From positions 124,001-188,000 of the forward strand of contig OX104128.1 in assembly GCA_944470555.2 (NCBI GenBank): a stretch of DNA of 64,000 nt. The letters run 5' to 3'. This DNA comes from Heterobilharzia americana. Taxonomy: Eukaryota > Platyhelminthes > Trematoda > Strigeidida > Schistosomatidae. The position numbers and the translations under genes are program-made. Below the pieces are notes generated by a model. It was not told where the DNA came from. It was given only the letters and a program-made list of their open reading frames with translations, and did not search any database. Below, one piece after another: positions 1 through 12,140 of this stretch (the stretch's first letter is position 1; every line of letters starts with the position of its first letter).

Positions 1-632
1 ATTCGGCACTACCTAATACAACTTGGGTAACGGGTTATTACCATAGTCCGCAAACCCAACAAGTATGGTTAATAATCTAGTATATACACACTTTTACCAA
101 TCTTAGATTATAATGTATGAGACCTCAAGAATCGACCCCTCCAAACAGTTTAAGAACTCTCACTGAATTACTTTCATCGGGAAAGTTTATACTGTTTATT
201 AGTAGCTTAGTTGTACGAAGTTAATTCTTTGTGGTATAATGTACAGTGAGAATGTCCGTAGTTTAGTGTAATATTAATGGAAGCCAACATGATGCGAACC
301 ACACTTATTACACGATGTGTCATCCTAATTGATCATTCAAGCCAGGGTAAACGGGATGAAGTCTTAATCCAATACCCATTTGTTGAACGGCGAGTGGTTG
401 AGCAATTCTATTTGAGTTAATAATACTGCTTAACTGCGGAAACTTTATTTGATACAGATTGAAGTTCGAATCCGTGACCCACTTATCGGTTTTGAGCTGA
501 TGATTGTTTACGCTTTCTACCACTAAGTTTCTTGATACTTTATCTGATATTTGTTTACCGTCTTCTATTTTCTTTTCCCCTACTGTTCAACTTTTATTTT
601 ATGTTCACCTGTCAATCAATCTTTTTATATAG
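1..632. other. intronic or upstream sequence, no gene seen
   Basis: AT-rich sequence with only short ORFs lacking coding character. It ends in a pyrimidine-rich run and an AG at 631-632, which fits the acceptor of the exon starting at 633, so I read it as intron of gene 1. Confidence 0.5.
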
Positions 633-1111
633 GATAATGTAGCTTTATCTGATTTGTTAACAAATGCAGAAAAGTTTAATCGAAAATGTATCAATTGTTT
701 TACTGACTTGAATTCCACACCACCTATGTTATATAATGTTCATTGTGTATCACCAGGCAACTCATCTTTACGTGTAGTTAACAGTTTAACTAAAGAAGAT
801 GTCAATAATTCTCAAATAGTTACAGTTAAAAATCATTCAACCTCTTTAAATACTGTTCACAATGAAATTGATTTCAATGATAATCCTTATAGTCGTGATA
901 CTGAACTTCTAAAGACTGCTAAAGTTGAAAAAGTTACGGAAAATAAACTGTCCAGTAATCAAAAAGTGAAACAAATCAATCAACCAAATGAGTTAAATGA
1001 ATCAATACAAAGATTAGTCCCACCTTTACACTTGTCATCGTCATCATCTCCATCACCTTCAGTCAAACCTTCAGATTGTAATCTTAATTCAAATGGAAAT
1101 GCTTTGATTAC
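633..1111 (+). CDS. gene 1 internal exon (Ser/Asn-rich)
   Basis: Open in one frame from an acceptor (AG 631-632 after a T-rich run) to a consensus GTAAGT donor at 1112. There is no need for an internal start: the frame is open from the first base. It encodes about 159 residues, beginning DNVALSDLLTNAEKF. A Cys-x2-Cys pair (CINC) and two further Cys residues sit in the first 40 residues but do not make a recognisable zinc domain. The rest is polar, with a Ser/Pro run near the end, and looks disordered. It ends in phase 2, which matches the next exon at 4478. No function can be assigned. Confidence 0.6.
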
Positions 1112-1309
1112 GTAAGTGACGGTGAATTATGTTTATTAATTTAGTTATATCTCCATTATTTCACTATCAGTTGGTTGAAGGCAATCGACAGGAAACTCTG
1201 AATGACAGGTTTCGTCTTTGTTGGCGCTCATTAGCAACGCGTATCTGCAACTTCGAGAGATTTGATGTTCTATGTGAGATTCGAACCCGCTATTCTTTTT
1301 TACCGAGTG

Positions 1310-1850
1310 TTCTTTTTAATAGTTGATAGTTGCTGCGAGAAATTAAGCATAGGATACTGCGGGAAGGTGGGCAATGAGGTCGATAAGGTTTTAAATCTTC
1401 TGCCACTGATGTGGCCTGGATGTATGTTGCACATACCGAGCCATCGGTTACCTCGTCGCGTAATATTAGCCGAAGTTGCTTTAGGTTGGGAAAAACCCTC
1501 GGGTAACCAGACCAAGGAGTAATACTAATCCATAAAGTTTGTGACTGTTGGTCTGAGCCATGTAGAAAGTTGTGAACTGTCTGTGGTTAGAGCCCTTGAA
1601 GTAATCGAAATCGTTGGTTAGAAAGTCTTGGTTGGAAATCGATCATAATGGCACAAATGCATCCATTCTTTTGTATCTTCGAAAGCTTGAACACTTTCAC
1701 TAGGCTTAATTCTTCAAATCTATTCTCCCGTACACCTCTCACTACTTTGATATAAGTCTTCGTTTATCCCACAGTGCCCAGAACTGACTCCTATATCCTT
1801 ATGTTCTTTGTATGCTGGTATGGAGTGTGGCAACTTGAACTTCATCGGCA
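1310..1850 (+). mobile_element. non-LTR reverse transcriptase relic (family B, C-terminus)
   Basis: The + strand keeps a decayed C-terminal segment (around 1430-1520: PSHRLPRRVILAEV, then a GNQTK remnant of GGQTK) matching the better-preserved family B copy at 6415-7320. Downstream is the 'LGDMA.NR..WR' remnant and the shared 3' end containing 'gtggcaacttgaac' near 1827-1840. Several frames are used and stops interrupt it, so it is a dead fragment. It lies in an intron of gene 1. Confidence 0.65.
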
Positions 1851-2144
1851 TTTACTTCATATAAAAGTGAAGCATTTTCAAGTTGTATGAATGTAGGCGA
1901 ATGATATTGTAATACCTTGAGCCTTATTGGCCTGTGGGTAAGGAATGACCTGTCGTTTTCTTTTTATCAGAGTTTGGGCTTTATAATTGTTTTTATTATT
2001 CGACTTATGCTGTTAACCTAATGTCTGATTATTGATTTCCAGCTAGCTGATCGCTTCTTAGTAATCGGTATATTGGGTCAATGTCCTCGTGCTTATTGAT
2101 TACCATTTGATTAGAGTACCAATAATTCCAAGTTAATTAAACAT

Positions 2145-2265
2145 ATATACGTCTATACCATTCTGATCGATTTTCAACCATATTTTCAAAAGTTTCGAAC
2201 CACTGATTCTTGTCGTTTCGAAGGCCCCACTCGAGCAGTCTGCAGCGCTCATGTATTGATTTATC
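2145..2265 (-). mobile_element. short family B RT relic
   Basis: Minus-strand translation includes 'LRNDKNQWFETFENMVENRSEWYRR', in two pieces NQWFETFENM and VENRSEWYRR. This corresponds to NQWLETQGDM and PQNRCYGCR in the copy at 6564-6863. Only the extreme C-terminus survives. Confidence 0.5.
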
Positions 2266-2424
2266 TTCATTGACGTGGTCACTTTTAGTGAAGAAAATTA
2301 TTTCAAAATAGTTTACGAACTTTTTCTTCATGTATCTTGGGCTTACTAGATTGTAATGGCGGACCGGCTACGCTACATTGCAATGATTTATACAAGCAAC
2401 CACCTATAAAACTAAAGGGGTTAT

Positions 2425-2580
2425 CGTGACCTGGTCGACAAGACTGACGCTTTGGGTTATCGGTCCAGAGTTCGAGTCCCGGTGGGAACAACACCGTTCA
2501 CTGGGAAGCAGTGATAGCCACCTGACGAGTTCCAAGTAGGACGAAACGCGCGTCCTTGATTCCACTGCTAGCCACTATCT
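2425..2580 (+). mobile_element. Smalpha-like SINE copy A with hammerhead domain
   Basis: A tRNA-like head with a good box B (GAGTTCGAGTCCC at about 2468-2480) is followed by the conserved GGTGGGAACAAC segment and a hammerhead domain. The core CTGACGA is at 2522-2528, stem II is GTTC/GGAC, GAAA is at 2543-2546 and the GTC cleavage triplet at 2552-2554. The 5' strand of stem I has diverged and no longer pairs well with the sequence after GTC, so activity is doubtful. Schistosome Smalpha satellites/SINEs with active hammerheads are established knowledge; assignment of this copy is by sequence similarity from memory. Confidence 0.75.
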
Positions 2581-2939
2581 GTCACTACTGTAAGAATGAT
2601 ACATTTTGTGAGTGATTGTCGAACCCATATTTTAAATTTTGTTGTGTAGATTATCGGTTTCCCCCAACCGTTGCTTATTTCAGTTTATCTTTTTGTGTCA
2701 TTCATTCATGGGCAAGCCTCAATATTTGCTCATCACATACGAATTAGGTTTGTTTTTGATTCAGTGTCCCGGGATTTCTAACTAACACAACACTTTCTCA
2801 AACACACACATATACATCAAGCATAAAGTCAGCAAGTTCACTGATTACTGTGATATTCTGATCTAACCACTTTTAGGATTGTTTTCTAACCTGTTCGTAA
2901 TCTAGTCGGACTGACTGACGATATCAACATAGAACCTCA

Positions 2940-3825
2940 CATACATTTGTATCGGTTCAAGTTATCACACCTTACAGCAGAATACAAAGAATAGGTGGAA
3001 AGAAAAAGAGTGATATCAAAGTAGATAAATTTATGTGACAGAATAAACATTTTGAAGATAAAAGTTAGTTCGAATATTTAAGCTTTAGAAGATGTCAAAG
3101 AGTGAATACATCTGCGTCACTTTGACTGATTTTCAGCCATGTCATCAACAAAAATCAACCAATGATTCCTAACGTCTCCGAGATTCCAAACGAGGCAGTC
3201 TACACCTCCCCACATGGCTCACACCAACAATCACGGACTTCATCGACTGCTGGTGCCAGGTCTTGATCTGGCCACCCTCAACCTTCTCCACAACCCAATC
3301 CAGACTCCCCCATCATGCCACATTGAGGTAGGTGGTAGCTCGGCATGCAAAGTGTATGTCGAAGTCACCTTTGTATATAGAGGTTCACAACGTCATCAAT
3401 CGAGTTGCCTATCTTACCTATTCTCCTTCATTCGACCTCAACATTATTCACGCTGTGATTCCACCGAACGTGAGCAATGCTACGAAAACACCTATAATCA
3501 AAATCATTTCACCATTTCATATCTTCTGACTTCAACTACCATGTCTCACAGACGTACAGCAGGACAGAAAAAGCTGCAGAACAGTTTACTCGTCCTTTCA
3601 TAGATGGTCAGATATCTCACTAGTTGGCACCACAGGTGACGCTAGTTTGCAAATGTCATAATCGCCTTCTGTTTCCGAGCTGAGACTACTTCAGCAACCA
3701 CGCCGTTCTAGCTGATGCAAACCTTTAATTACTTGAAGAGATTGATGTATTACACCACTTCACTTCCTATCATTAAACTGGGAGATTCAGCAGACCAGTC
3801 CAGGAGTAAAATCTTACATTTGACA
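2940..3825 (-). mobile_element. family B non-LTR RT relic
   Basis: Read on the minus strand, this is collinear with the copy at 6415-7320. It covers the thumb/C-terminal region of the RT ORF with multiple stops, ending in the 'cggttcaagttatcacacc' tail (reverse complement of the family 3' end) near 2955-2972. The + strand ORFs in this stretch are shadows. It is intronic to gene 1. Confidence 0.6.
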
Positions 3826-4477
3826 GGTGCGAAACACATCCCAAACATACTAAGATTTATGTAATCCAGTCATCATTATACATCAGGGGAGTAGTTGGTA
3901 AGGTGGTTCAGGCTTTCACTTACATCGTTTGACTACGTTTACTATTATAGTTCCGATCTCAAAAGCCCTCATTCAGTTACTTATAAATTTTTGCGTCATC
4001 CATTTGCATACATTAACCATATCTCACAACCATCAGTTACAAGACAGTACATTCTTCTTATGCTGTGTGGCGATCTATTCATATATCTCTATGCTTCTTG
4101 CTTAACGAATGTCTTCTTTTATTAAGTCAATAATTTTTATCCGCTTTCAGAATACCATCGGTTAAATCTTTCTTGTTATCGTGCAGAAGGTCACTGACTG
4201 CACGAATAACTCAGTGTTATTGTCTTTAACTGCACCATCAGGTGACTCAGGTCCGAATCTCCTTAGAGACATCAATCCCCTTGAGGTTGCAGATGCGCCT
4301 TGCTGAGTTCCAAGAATTACAAAAGGTAGGTTGAACTAAACTTCCCATCGATTGCCTCAAACCGTATGACATCAATTCTCTGTTTTTCCATAGGGAAGAG
4401 AATTTTGATTTCAGTAGTTAATTCATAGTCATATAATGTAAACACACTCTATCTTCTCCCATTTTTAAAATCTCTAG

Positions 4478-4754
4478 TTCATATAAAGGTGAATATAAAA
4501 TTGTTTGCCAGGATTTATCTTCAACATCTCCAGAAACATCAGAGCACTACCTAAATTGTAACAGTGAATCATCAGCTATTGGCTCACTTCATGATACATT
4601 TCGTGTGCATTATCCCAATAATTCAAGTGTTGAACCAGTCAGAATAGTATCTACAAGTGTTCCTCATTTTTCTGTTACTAGTAAACACAATTCATCTTTG
4701 GTTGATTCGCATGTAAACTCTCAGTTTTATCATTTGTCAAGTATGCCAACTTCA
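4478..4754 (+). CDS. gene 1 internal exon
   Basis: Acceptor TCTCTAG ends at 4477 and donor GTAAGT begins at 4755. The first base completes the split codon left by the exon ending at 1111 (AC+T = Thr), and 92 codons follow without a stop. The product is polar and Ser-rich, with no domain I can name. A competing acceptor (GCCAG, ending at 4511) gives the wrong phase for the preceding exon, which is why 4478 was chosen. The exon ends in phase 0, compatible with the last exon at 13334. Confidence 0.6.
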
Positions 4755-4869
4755 GTAAGTGCCACTGGCTGATAATTATTTTATTATTATGATTATTATT
4801 GCATATTATACTTGATTCTTTAATGTAGAGTATAAGAAGTTCATTGGTTAAAATACCTGAATCTAGGTT

Positions 4870-5330
4870 TCCTAACTGCTGACATTCACCAGCAAGATGG
4901 ATCTGTGAACATGAGGAAACTGGTGTTCTGTCCGTGTTTCAAACGTACATCACTACGTGGTTAAGGCGATGAATCTGCCATATACACCTGGACAGTATAC
5001 ACTAATTAGTCGGTGGAGAGTGATGGATGTTGTTTCTTAGTCGTCGCGTCTGACAACAAAGTTCAGTGTCAGACCACACTTTATTGGCCAATTCGCAAGC
5101 CTGATCGATGGACTTCGATGAATGCGCTGAACAATGAGGAAAGGATAAATGACCACTCAGCCACCTTGTGCGCATCCCTGCAGTAGGCGATGAGCCACAC
5201 CTATTGTGTGTGAGGGCTAGTGCTAATACCCAGCTACTTAAATCTCGGTAGGTGGTGTGTGGCTCGAACCCGTTACCCAATGGTTGGTAGTCATCTTTCT
5301 AAACCACTGAGTTACAGCTTCACGAATACC
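4870..5330 (-). mobile_element. tRNA-derived SINE-like copy
   Basis: On the minus strand, 5254-5330 reads as a tRNA-like head: box A-like TAACTCAGTGG, then a near-perfect box B GGTTCGAGCC (GWTCRANNC consensus). About 350 bp of unrelated body follows toward 4870. No cloverleaf with a sensible anticodon arm is evident, so it is a SINE relic, not a tRNA gene. The family name is not known to me. Confidence 0.45.
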
Positions 5331-5339
5331 CCAATTAAA

Positions 5340-6410
5340 AACCCCTTTTGCTTAATAAGAAGTCCTCATCCTATTTGATAGGCTTTTCAACACCTACATA
5401 CAACTTCAACAAGGGAGTTAAATAAACACTATGACAATTATTGATATTCTTTGTATGGAGCTTGTTGAGATACTAGTTATTGTCTTGACGATTCAGAATA
5501 CAAAGGGGGTTAAAGTAATAAACTCAATGAAACCAGCTGCATTTTTGTTAGGCAAGATGAGGATTGTTCAGGAATTAGTAAGATAAGATTAAGCATGCGT
5601 AGAGGTGATTATGTAATCACATTAACATACTATCCATTATCTCTGGAAATGTTCAACAAACAAAGAAACTACTGCAACATTTCACTACTACACATCACGA
5701 TATTAAGCTTACAACTGGTTATGAAGAAAAACAACGACCGAGCTTTCTCAACGTATTTTTGAAACATAATGCAGATGATGTAGTAAAGGGTAGGAAACAG
5801 TGCAAAACCACATAGCGCGATCAGTATTTAAACTGTAGCAGTTTCTGCCCAGTCAAAGTACAAAAGAGGTTTAATGCAGTCGTCACATCAGAGTTCAAAG
5901 AGAATTTGCTTCCAAGGGAAAATTTGTGACAAAACCTCAGCTAACAGAACAATGTTTACTCAGTAACGGTTATATCCGATCAGGTTCATACAGAGATACT
6001 GCAAAAGCAAGGGGGAAAATGAATAGTGTAACACTTAAAAAGAAATCCGATTTCTTCATTTGGTTTTGAAGGATGAAGATGTTGTGGCACGGATCAACAG
6101 CCGAATTAGGAGTGCACTGTGTAAAACTGACTTGGCTATGAAACTTGTCTCATTGTATTAAACTCTAATCATCGATTCATACGTGCATGTATAGACAAGT
6201 ACGTACGAACAACAGAGAAGTGGCTATCTATTAGCATTGCTGAGAAACTACCGAATAATCTACATCTGTAAGGTCATTCAGCACTGCGATAGTTCGTCAC
6301 TCACTTCAACACGGATTACCGAAGCTGCCGCTATCCGACGAGTTCAGTCGAAAATGTTTATTCAAAAGGATCAATCAATCAATATCAATATAGGACTAAG
6401 CATTACTGCG
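5340..6410. other. intron of gene 1, no feature recognised
   Basis: No ORF with coding character, no recognisable element and no simple repeat. It lies between a SINE-like copy and a family B RT relic. Confidence 0.5.
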
Positions 6411-6414
6411 TAAC

Positions 6415-7320
6415 GGTCCGAGTTGCCACACCTCATATCAGCACATCAAGTAGATAGGTAGTGAGATGCAAGATAAAGATAAGAAAATTCAGTCAAAAGA
6501 AATATAAAGTACTAAAACAGAGAAAGGAATAATGAGAAAATGGCGAGATTCGGTATAGCGTTGTTAAGATGACGATAATGTATGTATACATCTGCACCCA
6601 TAACATCGGTTCTGAGGCATATCACCTTGGGTCTCCAACCACTGGTTCCTCTTGTCTCGCCAACCCCAACCACCTGGTCTGCATAGCCCCACTTGGCTTA
6701 AACCAACAGTCAGAGACTTCATACATTGATGCAATGTTTTAGTCTGGCCGCCTCCAACCTTTTGCCAGTCTGAACCTACTTCAACCAACATTGTGTGACG
6801 AGGCACTCGGTGACTAGGCATACGTAGTACGTGTCTCAACCATCTCAATCGATGAAGGTTCATAACCTCGTCAACTGACTAACCTCTACTCCCTAAAACT
6901 CTACGCCTGACTTCTGCATTACTTACGTGGTGACATCACGGAATACGGCCTATACTACGAAGGCAACGGTGGTCAAACACCTGAAACCTTGTCACGTCTC
7001 CCACCTTCGATGAACATGTTTCACAGCCATAGAGTAGAACAGAGCGGACTGCTGTGTAGTACACGCGACCCTTATTAGACAAACGAATATCACGGCGGCG
7101 CCATAGGTGGCGCAAATTGGCAAAAGCCAATCGAGCCTTTTGTATCCGTGCAGAAATCTTGTCGGCAACTAACCCACCGGGGTTGATCCTACTTCCCAGG
7201 TAAGTGAAGTGGTCAACACACTCAACCACTTCACTCTCTATTGTTAGCCGCAGTGGGGCACCGCTGAAGACCAGTCCTGGAGCAAAAATGTGCATTTGGG
7301 TGGACTGGAGATAGTTACTA
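6415..7320 (-). mobile_element. family B non-LTR retrotransposon, C-terminal RT fragment
   Basis: This is the best-preserved family B copy. The minus-strand ORF 7295-6936 contains 'HFTYLGSRINPGG', 'ISARIQKARLAFANLRHLW', 'GRVYYTAVRSVLLYGCET' and 'DHRCLRSI', the usual post-catalytic region of RTE-like non-LTR reverse transcriptases. A second frame (6863-6564) continues with 'LRWLRHVLRMPSHRVPRH' and 'GGGQTKTLHQCMKSLT', so at least one frameshift separates them. The palm with the catalytic aspartates is missing (5' truncation near 7320), typical of LINE insertion. The 3' end carries 'gagttgccacacctc', shared with other family B copies. Confidence 0.8.
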
Positions 7321-7714
7321 GTTAGTTACTTTTCATCCTCACCCTTACCAAACATATTTTTAATACGTTAATTTTTTGCTTATTCACAATCATATTCATA
7401 TTGACTTTCGTTTCACTAGGACTCCATTTTCTCAGTTTGACTATCTGAGATAACCATCCATAGTTTGACAGACTTCTGTTAATACTAGGTGACGATTAAA
7501 GGTAACCTGAAAATCTGGGCGCTAGTTGGATTCGAATCAACGCTTGTAATTACTTCTATGATTCATCCCACCCAGTTATCGTTTTGCTAAGACATTATGT
7601 TCCCATAATTGTTCAACCGCTTCTGCGTTTGCCTTATTTCACTCATTTGTGAACATTCCCAACCTTGCTTTGTGTTATATCCTTGTAGTCGCTTAATATA
7701 ACCTATGTTATTAT

Positions 7715-7777
7715 TATGTTTATTATTTGTCCCTTGAGTTCATAATGGAACACAGGGCTTCAGTAGCACGTCTCCAC
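7715..7777 (-). mobile_element. RTE 3'-terminal stub
   Basis: Only the last ~50 bp of the RTE family (tgtcccttgagttcataat, then gcttcagtagcacgtctccac) plus a short ATT-rich tail are present. It matches the 3' end at 9152-9217 and the mirrored 3' end near 20620-20670. It stops exactly where the left arm of the large inverted repeat begins (7778). An extreme 5' truncation is the simplest explanation. Confidence 0.65.
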
Positions 7778-10700
7778 TGAACCTCAAACTGCATTATTAA
7801 TGTTCACACTAGGGTGAGACTAAATGGAATGAGAATAAACTACATCATTCTGAGCAGAGTAGTTGGTAGTTACTTAAGACGCTTGATTACAAATAAAGCT
7901 TAAACATCACACGCATATCTAGACACACTATTTTCGAGCGTGAGATATTAGCTGAAGAAGGTTTAGGCTGGAAAAAAGTTGAAGGTGGTCAAACATAAAA
8001 TTGCTATAAGTTTATAAACTCTCTGACTGCTTGTCTCAGCAGTGTATCCAGGTAACAAGTGGAATCAGTGATTGTAGACTCAAGGTCATATGGCTAACAG
8101 TCGATAACAGTGACATAGATACATTTGTGATTTATCACCATGTTAAGTGTTTAACAAATTTTGTTATTTGCTTTACCATTCTTCTTTTCATTCTATGGCT
8201 TTCTGTTGTGATTCATTGTACTATTCTCACACCATTGTTTTTCATTCTTGTAGCTTGTATCCTGATATACTGATTTCAAGTTTGGCAGTTTCGACCGTTA
8301 CTCAGTAATACCGATTCTCTTACCGATGCTAACTAGCTGACTATGCTCCATAACCTATAAATGTAAACTGACAAGCATGATAGTGATAAACCCTATGAAT
8401 AATAATAATAATTAGTGAGCTGTGACTACTACGAGGCAGTGACTTCTATCGACTGAAGATCGAGAACATTAGTGATCTGTCAGTCGTGAGCAGTGAAATC
8501 AAATTCATAGCGGTTATCTGTCTTATTGATTAGGAAATTCTTAAGACTGGGATATCTAAAAATATATCCTCTGGTAAAAAGTTGATAACATGTACATCGG
8601 AAGGTTCTCAAACCAGGATGAAACACCTATTCAAAACTTCAAAAATTCCTATCATAGATATTTGTAGTTGCAGCAAACTCCTCTGAGGCAAATGAAGCCT
8701 GTGCACGAGTTAGTTACTGTTGGTGACCATGTAACTTTCTAGTCTTCAGTGCACTGATGGAAGTTTACCGATGAATCGGCCTAAACAGTTCAGTGGTTAC
8801 GCCCCAAGTTTAAATCACCTACGGAATTCCAGTTCTAGATATACCTTACAAATGCGTATTAAATAAGCATGAAAAGTAAATTGAACAGAGCTTCCTGCCA
8901 ACATCTAGGTTATCCATATACACAGACGTATTTTACCACACCGCATCAACAGTACAGTTAAGGTAAATGAAAATCTGGTGTAGGTTAATACTTTGAATCA
9001 AATGTGTGAGAATGTTTTCATACACGGATACACGCATACACGCAAACATAGCTCACATTTTGTCACTAGTTAGACAGAGAATCAATAAGAAAGATAAGAA
9101 TTTGGTTCACATAAATGAAAGAAATAAAGTATTTGTTAGTCACGAAGCTCTCTCATTATATTATTATTTGTCCCTTGAGTTCGTAGTGGAACATAGGGCT
9201 TCAGTAGCACGTCTCCACTTCACTCTGTTCTCTGCAGTTTTTTCAACCTGACTCTACAACTGCCCACAAGCTTTCATTCCTTCCTCACACCATCTCCTCC
9301 ATGTCACCCTTGTCTCGGACGCCCAACTCGTCGTTTCCCATGCGTGCTCCACCTGACTGGACTCGACTGGACTGAACTGGACTGGCGCGTGATGTCCCGA
9401 ATCAGTTTTCTCACTGTATACCCAATCCAATCCATCCCCACTTCCTTCTGCATATTTGTTGGTCGATGGGTACTTGATTGTTTCGTTGCCAGCCAGAGTT
9501 CCTTGTTCCTTGTTTCTCATTCTTTCTGGCCATCTGATCTTCCGTATGCAGTGAGCGTAAGCGGCAGATGTTGATGAATATCTGTAGTTTGTTGGAAATC
9601 CCTTTCGTAGCGCACCAGGTTTCTAAACCCCTGACGACGTTGGTGTTCGAAATCCGGATCTCGTTCACACTTCAAACTGAGTGCACAATGTCTCCACACT
9701 GCTTTCAGATTATTGAAGGAACGTCTGTCTTGCTGTCTTTCTGACTCTGGATTTGACGTCCTCATCTGTGCCACCACCACCGCCGCCGCCGCCTGTAGTT
9801 GAAACGATGCTGCCTTGGCAAGTCGGTGAAAGGGAAAACACCTTTCAGATTTCTCCCGTTGATGGTGATTGGTGCTTGTTGTTGTTGTTGGTTGGGTATC
9901 TTCATCAGCTCTCTCTTCTCTATGCTCACCAGAATTCTATTATTTGCTGCCTCGCCTCTTCTGCCAACTACTTGGTTTTCGCCTGGAGATCTTCGAGTTT
10001 GTGCGACACTGGATATAAATCGTCACTATCATCATCGGTGAAATCCAAATCTTCTTCTATGGTCTTTTCATCGGTCAAACTCTGTACTATGTTCTATGAT
10101 GATGAACAGCGAGCGTCGCGTTGCAATTTGATCGGACATGGTTTGTTTTTCCTGAAGCCAATCAACCTGTCCCAGTGGTAATTTTGAATCCAGTGCATCT
10201 TCAAGTCCCTGCTGGATGATGCGGCTTAATATTTTGACTGATGTGGACAGGGACAGGAGCATGATTCTGCGCCAGTTCTTGCAAAGACTTAGGTCAGCGT
10301 TCTTTGGGAGTTTGACAAGGTAGCTATTGTTCCAGTGGGTAGATGCTACCTTTCCTTCTTTCCTTCTTTGGGAACCTTTAGCAGTAGTGGTGCGAGCATA
10401 TACGCTGTTGTCTCTGGGTCTGTTTTCAGTGCTTCTGGCGGGATTCCATCTGGTCCTGATGCTCTCCCGGATTTCAGCAACTTGATGGCGTTGAGGCCTT
10501 CACTTCTGCTTTTGTGGGAGGGTTTGTGTTCACTGATAGTTCTGTGACTGGACTGAGGGGCTGGTGGTATTTCTGGAAGAGTTGCAGTTGTTGGTGATGC
10601 TAGTGGTCGATTCAAGGGTTGTTCGAAGTAGTCAGCCCATCGTTTCCTTTGTTTCTCCTTTCTCTTTGGCGGTAACTGAGTTTCCTCCACTATCTTTCAT

Positions 10701-12140
10701 TAGTTTCATCTTCATTGATCTCTTCCCAGATAGTAAGTAACCTGTTTATTTGATATGATGTTGTTAGGTCTCTCCTACCAGCAGCCTATTCTGTTTCACC
10801 TGCAAGTGTGTTGTAGAAGTATGTTTTGTCTTTCCGCGTACTCCTTCTCACATCTTTGTCTAGTGTAGTGTTTTAAAGGTTGTGTTCAGTTCCTCTTTTC
10901 GTTGTTCATCCCTGCACTGCAATGTACTGCACTGAAATGCACTGGTTCATCTTCTCCTTCACCATCTTCTTCTGCCTCCTCTGCCTCACCTTCGATGTAT
11001 CCGTCCAGATCCATTCCATTCCTTGTCTTCTTTCTTCTTCCTTCGTAACACAGTTATTCAGGTTTCCTTCCACATCTCTTTCACAGAGTTACAGTGTTCT
11101 TCCACACAGGTTTCTTCACGGGTGTTGGTGAATCTCTCTCATTTTGTCCTGATGACTGACCTGAAGATGTCTTTTGTAGTTTCGTCCCTCAGTTTCTGTT
11201 CTGGGTGTTGAACATTGAACTGTCGTCTATCACCAGCTTCTTTGAATTGAAGGCTTCCAACTTTCCTTGCACTGGATAGTGGTGTGAGTGATGCGAAACT
11301 ACATCTGCACCCCTTCTTGATCTGATCTTGTGTTCAATGGGCTGCATCTCCACCCTCTTCAGATTGAGATGAAGTCGATCTGATTTTAAGTGTGTCTGGT
11401 GAAATCCATGTCGCTTTGTGAATATTCATGTGTTTGTACACACTCCCTTCAATCACAAAGTCATTAAACACACAGAAGTCACTTATATTAAGTCTGTAAA
11501 CAGTTCTCCATTCTTGCTCATTTCGGCGAGTGCTTGTCGACTCGTGATGAGTTCTCTTCCTGTGTCGTCTGTTCCCAGTTTAGCATTCATGACACCCAAC
11601 CCATTAGAATTTTGATGTCGCCCGCCATCTGTGGTGGGGTCTTGTCCATTACTGATTACAGTTGTCTATAGAATTCCGTCTTCTTCTCTTCATCTGCATT
11701 AATTTTGGGTGCAAGGAGTTGCATTGATTGATCGTAACTTTCTTTGCTTTGAATTTGAATCCTTCTGTCACGATTCTGCAGGAGATTGGTTCCCGCTACA
11801 TGACAGCCTTCGATGCTCATGGGAGAGGGACATCATGATAACCACTCCAAAACTCAGTGTGCTCGGGTTTGACGTCTGGGTGACAATATCGGAGTAGATT
11901 ATTGACTCTCCAGTTTATAGTTAAAAGAGTCCACTTCCATTCCATCTGCTTTCACCGATTCCCAGCCTAGCACTTCTATGCCACATCTTGTCATCTCTTT
12001 CGCAATCTGAGTAGCTTTGCCAGCCAGCTTTAAACATGGTGCGGACATTCCATGTCTCTATTCTTACTTTTGATTTGATTGACAGAGAGAAGACACATTG
12101 ACCAACTGGCTTTCTGAAGGGAGGCCTTCACCAACTGGCA
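7778..12140 (+). repeat. left arm of ~4.4-kb inverted repeat
   Basis: The reverse complement of this segment is found at 17681-22058. Paired coordinates sum to 29836 at the outer end and 29821 at the inner end, so net indels are only about 15 bp. Several long stretches translate identically in both arms (8031-8273 with 21563-21805; 10346-10690 with 19131-19475; 11709-11897 with 17924-18112). Outer edge: left ACTGAACCTC against right complement ATGAACCTC. Inner edge: similarity ends after CCAACTGGCA / CCAACCGGCA. It holds a family B relic, about 800 bp of unassigned DNA and most of an RTE copy. Confidence 0.93.
7925..8310 (+). mobile_element. family B RT relic (inside left arm)
   Basis: The + strand keeps 'REILAEEGLGWKKVEGGQT' followed by stops and a weak match to the 'SLTA.LS' and 'TQGHMA' C-terminal pieces. 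The 'ttggcagtttcgac' near 8282-8297 resembles the family 3' tail. The same relic appears inverted at 21520-21912. Confidence 0.5.

Noticed and set aside
3214..3603. 129-codon plus-strand ORF
   Set aside because: Antisense shadow of a family B reverse transcriptase relic on the minus strand.
9753..10181. Plus-strand ORF with a poly-Pro run (and its mirror at 19602-20069)
   Set aside because: It is the antisense of the RTE element; the Pro run is the complement of a GGTGGTGGC repeat in the RT ORF.
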